From assembly GCA_030825115.1 (NCBI GenBank), contig JAPJQL010000065.1:1-8793 (forward strand): a stretch of 8,793 nucleotides of DNA, written 5' to 3'. The notes under the pieces are model-generated. The model had not been told where the DNA came from. It saw only the letters and a program-made list of their open reading frames with translations, and did not search any database. Source of the stretch: Lachnospiraceae bacterium. GTDB taxonomy: Bacteria > Bacillota > Clostridia > Lachnospirales > Lachnospiraceae. Shown here in pieces: positions 1 to 5,190 of this stretch. A program made the translations under genes and the position numbers. The first letter of the stretch is position 1; every line of letters begins with the position of its first letter.

Positions 1-407
1 GTTCACAGGTATCTTGTCCACATGATATCTTTGACGAAGAAGAGCGGGAATTGCCTCAACTCCATTTCTAAACCCTGCATACTCAGAGAAATTTTCTGTT
101 TTCATGTATTGCAATTGTTCTGCTCTTCCAACAGATTTCCAGGATAATTCTTTTCGTACCCGTGTTTTCAAAAATCGTGGATTACAGCGTTTTTTGTATG
201 GACAGTTTTCACATTCGCATGTGGCTTACGTCCTGTAAAATTAGTTGTAACAAGCCTTAGGTTATGCTCAGATGCTAAATGTGAGTTCTTTTCTCCACTG
301 TATGTCCCATCAGCAACAATAAAGGAACCGTCAGAAAATTGTTTGTTCCTATTGAGATAATCTTTCATAAACTGATTATCTGCGTAAGTATTAAACCTTT
401 TGGCACC
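1..407 (-). pseudogene. IS1182-type transposase remnant, C-terminal part, frameshifted and internally deleted
   Basis: Reading leftward, the fragment opens with GAKRFNTYADNQF (about 407-369) and continues through SFIVADGTYSGEKNS and RLVTTNFTGRKP, which I recognise as the DDE-domain region of IS1182-type transposases. At about 215-222 the reading frame switches: the original frame soon ends at 168, while the neighbouring frame carries the cysteine cluster CECENCPYKKRCNP. It then runs through RNGVEAIPALLRQRYHVDKIP to the window edge. In intact relatives, as I remember them, several dozen residues separate TGRKP from the Cys cluster, so this looks like a deletion that also broke the frame. Upstream in the same frame are stops at 408-410 and 417-419, then an open stretch at 420-473 (VPNPKLEEVLQLLEKL) that may be more decayed transposase. 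The gene is not functional as read. No terminal inverted repeat was identified. Confidence 0.75.
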
Positions 408-536
408 CTAATCTTCTTAAATAATCAATTTTTCCAGTAATTGGAGCACTTCTTCCAGTTTGGGATTTGGCACTTCGGTATTTTGTCAGCTTATATGCTG
501 TATGCAGTTCTGGCACATCATATATTCAATCCCCGA

Positions 537-980
537 TCAGAAAGAAATTTTGCTCAGATGGACGGTTTTTTTCTGATATCGGTCAAGGATGTCCTGTAGA
601 GTGATAGACTTCATTTCTTCTTCTGCTTTTTCCTGGATTTGGTCAAAAAAATCCTGAAGAGACAACTGAATATAGATGCCAACACCGCATTCCGGATTAG
701 TATGAGTATCCAGATGAAGCAGAGGCTTTTCTCCTTCTACCGCTCTGTAGATATCCAACAATGTAATCGTCGAAAGCTCTTTGGTAAGAGATGGTTTTGG
801 ATGACCTTTGACACTGGAGATGAGACCGGCTCGGCGCAGACTGGACATAAGCTGGCGCACACAGCCGGGATTGGTGTGTACGCTTTCCGCAATACTGTCA
901 CTGGTCAGGGAACCATTGGGGTTCAGTACGATAAATGCAAGGATGTGAACCGCATCACTGAGTTTTGTTGAATATTTCAT
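537..980 (-). CDS. Rrf2-family transcriptional regulator
   Basis: A 147-residue protein of usual Rrf2 length. The N-terminal half is a winged helix: MKYSTKLSDAVHILAFI is the typical first helix, and the region around TNPGCVRQLMSSLRRAGL (residues 36-53) is the recognition helix. The wing follows at SSVKGHPKPSL. The C-terminal half has ITLLDIYRAVEGEKPLLHLD and NPECGVG, which resemble the YwnA-type branch. Only Cys40 and Cys98 are present, so the three-Cys iron-sulfur site of IscR/NsrR is absent; a thiol-based or ligand-based signal is more likely (inference). The start is set by a strong AGGAGGG eight bases upstream. The gene is divergent from the sirtuin/pncB cluster, and its promoter overlaps or abuts that of the cluster, so it probably represses itself and the cluster. 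Downstream it runs straight into transposase debris. Confidence 0.9.
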   Translation of the reverse strand: MKYSTKLSDAVHILAFIVLNPNGSLTSDSIAESVHTNPGCVRQLMSSLRRAGLISSVKGHPKPSLTKELSTITLLDIYRAVEGEKPLLHLDTHTNPECGVGIYIQLSLQDFFDQIQEKAEEEMKSITLQDILDRYQKKTVHLSKISF

Positions 981-998
981 AAATAATCCCTCCTAGAT

Positions 999-1015
999 GT
1001 TAATTTAATTATAAC
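999..1015. promoter_or_regulatory. Candidate Rrf2 operator (AT-rich imperfect dyad)
   Basis: GTTA (999-1002) and TAAC (1012-1015) form the outer arms of a 17-base, AT-rich imperfect inverted repeat. It overlaps the -10 of the Rrf2 promoter and lies 6 bases from the -35 of the divergent promoter. Placement and symmetry suit an autorepressor site. The core is not well matched between the arms, so this is only a candidate. Confidence 0.25.
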
Positions 1016-1036
1016 AACATATTGACAGAAAGGCAA
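1008..1036 (-). promoter_or_regulatory. Predicted sigma-A promoter of the Rrf2 gene
   Basis: On the minus strand a perfect TATAAT (-10, at 1008-1013) lies 17 bases from TTGCCT (-35, at 1031-1036). It sits just upstream of the AGGAGGG and ATG of the Rrf2 gene. The -35 region overlaps the spacer of the plus-strand promoter, so the two promoters would compete or be co-repressed. Confidence 0.6.
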
Positions 1037-1050
1037 CCCCATGATAGAGT
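1022..1050 (+). promoter_or_regulatory. Predicted sigma-A promoter of the sirtuin/pncB cluster
   Basis: A consensus TTGACA (-35, 1022-1027) is followed after 17 bases by TAGAGT (-10, 1045-1050). A TG dinucleotide sits one base upstream of the -10, giving an extended -10. Transcription would start near 1057 and leave a leader of roughly 45 bases before the first sirtuin start at 1103. The same TTGACA could be misread as a TTG start codon at 1022, but it has no ribosome binding site and makes better sense as a promoter. Confidence 0.55.
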
Positions 1051-1102
1051 AAGAATTGGTGTTAAAATAAAATTTACAGTAAATACGAAAGGAAGACAGG
1101 AA

Positions 1103-2068
1103 ATGACGTTTTATGAAGAACTTGTAATGCAGACACAGACGAATTTTTCAAAATATTATGGAATGTATGCGTCCGGAAAGACGCCATATATACTCACGAA
1201 GAAAAAGCCGCTGCCGTACTCGGAACAGATCAGCCGCCTGGTGCAGGAGCTAAATGAGGCTGACTGTATCGTCGTTGGCGGTGCGTCCGGGCTGTCAGCG
1301 GCAGGCGGCGGAGATTTTTACTATGAAGATAATGCTTCCTATCGGAAGTATTTTGGAAGGTTTGCAGAAAAGTACGGATTTCATGGCGCGTTTGCTGGAA
1401 TGCAATACCCATTCCCGACCCGAGAGGAACACTGGGGATATGTGGCGACCTTCTTAAACACAACGCAGAACGCACCGGTACGGGAGCCTTATCTGGATTT
1501 GGACAGGCTACTTGCGGAAAAAGATTTCTTCATTTTGACGACCAATCAGGATACCCAGTTCATAAAACTTTATCCGAAGGAAAAAGTCAGCGAGATCCAG
1601 GGAGACCATCGGTTTTTACAGTGCGCGAAGTGTTGCACGGATGATACATGGGATGCCGTGGAACCGGTGAAAGAGATGATTCGTGCAATGGGAAATGACA
1701 CCTATGTGCCATCTGAGATGATTCCACGATGTCCTCACTGCGGCGGTGAGGCGTTCCCGTGGGTGCGGGGATATGGCAATTTTCTTCAGGGTAAGAAATA
1801 TGAGGGAGAATATCAGAAAATATCCGATTATATTTTGAAAAACAAGGACAGGAAGATAGTGTTCTTAGAGCTTGGGGTGGGAAGGATGACACCGATGTTT
1901 ATTCAGGAACCTTTCTGGAACCTGACACTTTCCCTTCCTCATGCACGGTATATTGCTGTGAATAATAAATATGATTTCCTGCCTCAGCAGATTGAGGACA
2001 AGGGGATGACGATTGTGGGGGATATTGCAAAAGTCTTAAGGGATGCTGTGAAATTAGCTGGAAGATGA
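1103..2068 (+). CDS. Class M-like sirtuin (SIR2 family), copy 1
   Basis: 321 residues. Sirtuins bind NAD+ in a Rossmann fold and deacylate or ADP-ribosylate proteins. Visible motifs are the NAD-binding GGASGLS (59-65), TTNQD (146-150, catalytic-type Asn148) and IQGD (165-168). Gln166 sits where classical sirtuins have the catalytic His, as reported for ADP-ribosylating SirTM enzymes. The zinc module has Cys174, Cys178, Cys210 and Cys213, with an extra Cys177. ELGVGRMTP (256-264) lies in the C-terminal Rossmann half. The ATG at 1103 follows a purine-rich GGAAGACAGG. A longer reading from TTG 1022 runs through the predicted promoter and is rejected. Compared with copies 2 and 4 it has about 40 extra N-terminal residues (MTFYEELVMQTQTNF onward), with no recognised domain. 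It is closest to copy 3, sharing TTNQDTQF and the FIQEPFWNLT stretch. First gene of the cluster; substrate unknown. Confidence 0.87.
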   Translation: MTFYEELVMQTQTNFSKYYGMYASGKTPYILTKKKPLPYSEQISRLVQELNEADCIVVGGASGLSAAGGGDFYYEDNASYRKYFGRFAEKYGFHGAFAGMQYPFPTREEHWGYVATFLNTTQNAPVREPYLDLDRLLAEKDFFILTTNQDTQFIKLYPKEKVSEIQGDHRFLQCAKCCTDDTWDAVEPVKEMIRAMGNDTYVPSEMIPRCPHCGGEAFPWVRGYGNFLQGKKYEGEYQKISDYILKNKDRKIVFLELGVGRMTPMFIQEPFWNLTLSLPHARYIAVNNKYDFLPQQIEDKGMTIVGDIAKVLRDAVKLAGR

Positions 2069-2164
2069 CCTGAAGGAAATGCTTGTAAGTTTGAAAGAAG
2101 CAGTGAAGCAATACAGATGAACAAAAAATTTCGATATGAGAAGTGAAAAGAAGGAGTAGACAGT
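2069..2164 (+). other. Intergenic gap with a possible relic of a gene tail
   Basis: In a frame offset from copy 1, the stretch from 2056 to 2119 reads LEDDLKEMLVSLKEAVKQYR and then a stop. It looks like a natural helical protein end, but it is closed upstream by stop codons. It may be the leftover tail of a deleted neighbour or an earlier ending of copy 1. The rest of the gap holds only the AAGGAG ribosome binding site of the next gene (about 2152-2157). No terminator hairpin is seen, so transcription probably continues. Confidence 0.3.
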
Positions 2165-3013
2165 ATGAGTGATCTGAAAAAAATTGCGGAAAAAATAAAA
2201 AGAGCGGATGCCATCCTGATCGGAGCGAGCAATGGACTTTCCATTACGGAAGGACTGCATCTTTTTGCGGATGATCAGGCGTTCCGGGAATTATTCGGCG
2301 ATCTGAAAAAGAAATATGGGTTGACATGTATCCTGCACGGCATGAGCGCACAGTGGCCTGCAGAAGAAGAAAAATGGGGATTTTGGAGCAGGCTGATCAA
2401 TCATTACTGCGGTGAATATAAAGAGAGTAAAGTGATGTCAGACCTGAAAGCGATCATAGGAGAGAAAGATTATTTTGTGGTTACATCCAACGGAGAGTGC
2501 CATTTTGAGATGTGTGGTTTTGATCCAGAGAAAATCTATGAGATAGAAGGGAACTGGTTGACTATGCAGTGTGCGTCCGGATGTCATCAGAAGCTGTATC
2601 CTGTGCTGGATCTTGCGGAGAAGATGGCGTCAGAGGAGCAGGACGGGAAAATCCCATTAGAGCTGGTTCCTCGCTGCCCGGAGTGCGGAGGTCCCATGAA
2701 GATTCATATGATCGGGCCCAATTTTATCCAGCCGACAGCGGAAAAGGAACGTCTGGATACTTTCCTGAAGAAATATCAAGGGAAAAACCTTGTGATCCTG
2801 GAACTGGGGATCGGATGGAGAAACCAGCTGATCAAAGCTCCCCTTATGCGGTTGACGGCTCAAGAGCCGAACGCAGCCTATATAACGATCAATCTCGGAG
2901 AAGTGTACATTACGGAAGATATTAAGGAGAAATCTTTTGGAGTGAACGGATATCTGGACGAAACGCTTGCTGCTTTGAAAAAAGAGGCAGAGTCTTTTGT
3001 TAGTGCAGTGTGA
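2165..3013 (+). CDS. Divergent class M-like sirtuin, copy 2, with altered active site
   Basis: 282 residues, with a clear AAGGAG before the ATG. The fold signature is intact: GASNGLS (20-26) for NAD binding, zinc ligands Cys136, Cys140, Cys171 and Cys174 (QCASGC and RCPEC), and ELGIGWRN (213-220). The catalytic region differs from its siblings. TTNxD is TSNGE (107-111), and the QGD motif is EGN (128-130), so Glu128 replaces the Gln/His position and Asn130 replaces the Asp. The loop after the NAD motif reads SITEGLHLF instead of the SAAAGY-like form of copies 3 and 4, and the RMTP motif is replaced by WRNQ. The full length, intact frame and kept zinc site argue against simple decay. It could be a pseudoenzyme, a regulator of the other copies, or an enzyme with changed chemistry (inference). 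Confidence 0.85.
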   Translation: MSDLKKIAEKIKRADAILIGASNGLSITEGLHLFADDQAFRELFGDLKKKYGLTCILHGMSAQWPAEEEKWGFWSRLINHYCGEYKESKVMSDLKAIIGEKDYFVVTSNGECHFEMCGFDPEKIYEIEGNWLTMQCASGCHQKLYPVLDLAEKMASEEQDGKIPLELVPRCPECGGPMKIHMIGPNFIQPTAEKERLDTFLKKYQGKNLVILELGIGWRNQLIKAPLMRLTAQEPNAAYITINLGEVYITEDIKEKSFGVNGYLDETLAALKKEAESFVSAV

Positions 3014-3117
3014 ACTTGCAACTTAATGCGAATGGTGATGTGCATGTAAAAGGCAATTGCAATCTTTTGTCCGCCATAAATCAAAACTGAAAATACAGAA
3101 AAAGGAGCATTTTAAAG
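3014..3117 (+). other. Intergenic gap between sirtuin copies 2 and 3
   Basis: It contains a short open stretch (about 3004-3090) ending in a stop, with no recognisable family and no ribosome binding site. After that comes AAAGGAG (3101-3107), the ribosome binding site for copy 3. No terminator or promoter stands out. Confidence 0.3.
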
Positions 3118-3998
3118 ATGATAACGACAAAAAGTAAAAGCTATGAAGAACAGGTAAAACTGTTTGCCGAACACATCAAAGAGGCTGGTGCCATTGTTGT
3201 GGGAGCAGCCTCGGGAATGTCAGCTGCCGCAGGCTACCGGCACTACTATGAACGGGATAAGGACTTTGTAGAGAATTTAGGTGATTTTGAAAAAAACATG
3301 GCTACCACAATTCCTTTGATGGGTTCTATTATCACTACCGTACCAGCGAGGAACGGTGGGCATTCATTGCCCGGAACCTGTGCATGATCCTGGACGCCAG
3401 GACCGGACAGCCCTATTATGATCTGTCTGAAATTTTGAAAGATAAAAACTATTATATCCTGACGACCAATCAGGATACACAGTTTAGCCGTATATTCTCG
3501 GAGGAAAAAATCAGCGCGATTCAGGGAGACTGGCGGTATTTCCAGTGCAGTCGTCGGTGTCATGACGAGCTTTATGATTCTGTGGAAACACTACATAAGC
3601 TGAATGACGCCATTGGTCCTGACCTGCGGGTTCCTACGGATATGATTCCTCGCTGCCCGAAGTGCGGCGCGGAAATGGAACCATGGGTACGTTCATGGGT
3701 GTTTCTGGAGGGCAAAAAGTACCATGAAGAACACAACAAACTCAATACGTTCCTGAAAAAGAATATGCATAAAAAGGTTTTGTTTCTGGAGCTCGGTGTG
3801 GGTCGTATGACGCCGATGTTCATTCAAGAGCCATTTTGGAACCTCACTTACACATGGCCGGGCGCCTTCTATATCACCATCAATCCGCGGGATGCCATTG
3901 TGCCGGATGAACTAAAAAATAAGGGGATGGCAATCCGGGAAGATATTGCAAAGGTATTGACTGACACCAGAAAGATTTTGAGTGGGGAAATGAAATGA
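3118..3998 (+). pseudogene. Class M-like sirtuin, copy 3, interrupted by a one-base frameshift
   Basis: The start has AAAGGAG ten bases upstream. The first frame gives GAASGMSAAAGY (29-40) and continues to GDFEK, then turns to nonsense and stops at 3387. The continuation lies in another frame: KKHGYHNSFDGFYYHY, then TSEERWAFIARN, joining the second open frame that runs to 3998. The switch maps to the run of seven A at 3290-3296; eight A would restore one protein of 293 residues. The downstream part has TTNQDTQF, IQGD (Gln at the catalytic position), zinc pairs QCSRRC and RCPKC, and ELGVGRMTP, so nothing essential is missing apart from frame. It is closest to copy 1. The end overlaps the start of copy 4 by four bases (ATGA), showing former or continuing translational coupling. 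It could be a true mutation, a phase-variable or slippage site, or a sequencing error. Confidence 0.8.
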
Positions 3999-4834
3999 GA
4001 GCAGAGAGCATCAGAACCACGACAGAATTGCTCCGGCAGGCGGATGCAGTGCTTGTAGGAGCAGGCTCCGGGCTGTCCAGCGCGGCTGGCTATAATCATT
4101 ATCATCATAATACCGTATTTGAAGAAAACTTCCATGATTTTGAGAAAGCCTATGGAATTCAAAGTCTTTTTCAGGGGTTCTATTACGTTTACTCAAAGCC
4201 GGAACAGCAGTGGGGTTTTTACTCACGCTATATAAGATTTATGGAAGAAGCACCTGTGGGTCAGCCGTACATTGACCTTCTGGAGATTTTGAGAGAAAAG
4301 GAATATTTTATTTTGACGACAAATTGTGATATTCAGGTTCCAAAGGTTTTCCCGGAGGAAAGAACTTGCCAGTTCCAGGGGGACTTCCGCTATTTTCAGT
4401 GCAGCCAGCCATGCCATGACAAACTGTATGAAAATCACGGACTGGTCGAGGATATGTTAAAGAGCATGAACGGCCTGGAAGTTCCGTCAGAACTGATTCC
4501 CCGCTGTCCTGTCTGCGGCTGGAAAATGGTTCCGTGGGTGCAGGACAGTACATTTTTACAGGGCGAAGCATGGAAAATCGCATATCGAAGATATGAGAAT
4601 TTTGTCCGTAAAAATCAGGATAAAAAGCTGCTCCTGCTGGAATTAGGAGTAGGCGATATGACGCCCAGCGTGATTAAACTTCCCTTTTGGAAGATGGCCG
4701 ACAAATTTCCAGAAACATTTCTGGTGACAGTGAATCTTGCGAAAGAGAGTTCGCCAGAACATCTAAAAGGAAAGAGTCTAGCGGTATGTGAAGATTTATC
4801 CCTCTTTCTACATGAGCTTAAGGAGAATATGTAA
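3995..4834 (+). CDS. Class M-like sirtuin, copy 4
   Basis: 279 residues, starting inside the ATGA overlap with copy 3. A GTGGGGAAATGA context and this coupling set the start. All family motifs are present: GAGSGLS (22-28), TTNCD (108-112, Asn110), QGDF (128-131) with Gln128 in place of the classical His, zinc ligands Cys136, Cys140, Cys171 and Cys174 (QCSQPCH and RCPVC), and ELGVGDMTP (216-224). Of the four, this one most resembles what I remember of staphylococcal and streptococcal SirTM sequences, for example SAAGY near the N-terminus and GFYYVY followed by QWGFYSRYI. Those enzymes ADP-ribosylate a lipoylated GcvH-like carrier; no such carrier gene is in this window, so the target here is unknown. 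Probably an active enzyme (inference). Confidence 0.88.
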   Translation: MRAESIRTTTELLRQADAVLVGAGSGLSSAAGYNHYHHNTVFEENFHDFEKAYGIQSLFQGFYYVYSKPEQQWGFYSRYIRFMEEAPVGQPYIDLLEILREKEYFILTTNCDIQVPKVFPEERTCQFQGDFRYFQCSQPCHDKLYENHGLVEDMLKSMNGLEVPSELIPRCPVCGWKMVPWVQDSTFLQGEAWKIAYRRYENFVRKNQDKKLLLLELGVGDMTPSVIKLPFWKMADKFPETFLVTVNLAKESSPEHLKGKSLAVCEDLSLFLHELKENM

Positions 4835-5139
4835 TGAAAAAGAATGTAAAAATCACAATATTAAAGTCAGAAGTTGCCCATGAACCGGCAAGGTAATATG
4901 CATTCCCCATTTTGAAGCCTGCCCGTTTCATAAACCAGGACAGGTTTTTGTCAGTGACGGTAAAAACAAACCGGAAAAGCTGTGCTTTCCATGCGGGAAC
5001 ATGGGCAGATACGGAACCGAATGCCTTTTATATTACCTTTAATAAGGGCGAGATTTACATTCCACATCAGATTCAGAATAAGGCGATGGGCATGGACAGA
5101 GATCTTGCACTGATTCTGCTGGAAGTTCTGAAAACTTAA
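4834..5139 (+). pseudogene. Chimeric relic: TIGR04076-like start joined to a fifth sirtuin tail
   Basis: An ATG at 4834 overlaps the copy 4 stop (TAATG) behind AGGAG (4821-4825). It reads MKKNVKITILKSEVAHEPAR and stops at 4894-4896. In a neighbouring frame the next stretch, from about 4905, reads PHFEACPFHKPGQVFVSDGK and goes on to KPEKLC. The start and the CPxxKxGQVF motif resemble the small TIGR04076 family of unknown function. From 5014 a third segment, back in the first frame, reads EPNAFYITFNKGEIYIPHQI and then NKAMGMDRDLALILLEVL to the stop at 5139. That matches the C-terminal strand-helix of the sirtuins here (compare EPNAAYITINLGEVYIT in copy 2). The best explanation is a deletion that removed the rest of a TIGR04076-like gene and most of a fifth sirtuin, plus a frameshift. 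An ATG at 4912 without a ribosome binding site makes a 75-codon frame, unlikely to be a real gene. Confidence 0.6.
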
Positions 5140-5190
5140 AGCAGTTTTAAGGAGAAATTTTGTTTACTTTGAAAGATGGGAGGAAGGATA

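Noticed and set aside
639..971. 110-codon open frame on the plus strand
   Set aside because: It lies antisense inside the well-supported Rrf2 gene and has no ribosome binding site or recognisable protein character.
1022..1102. Longer sirtuin copy 1 starting at TTG 1022
   Set aside because: The TTG is part of a consensus TTGACA -35 box, no ribosome binding site precedes it, and ATG 1103 has a purine-rich site in front.
2569..2925. 118-codon plus-strand open frame overlapping sirtuin copy 2
   Set aside because: It is an out-of-frame shadow of a gene with strong family motifs and shows no protein family character of its own.
3004..3090. Short open stretch after sirtuin copy 2 as a small gene
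   Set aside because: It has no ribosome binding site, no good start codon context, and no recognisable family; chance is the simpler explanation.
1103..4834. Anti-phage NAD-depletion system of the Thoeris or SIR2-effector type
   Set aside because: The proteins are compact zinc-bearing class M-like sirtuins without SLOG, STALD, APAZ, HerA or TIR partners, and the neighbour is an NAD-salvage gene, so a modification role fits better.
5176..5190. ATG 5176 as the pncB start
   Set aside because: The GGGAGGAAGG ribosome binding site lies inside this extension, and GTG 5191 is correctly spaced from it; the upstream AAGGAG is too far from 5176.
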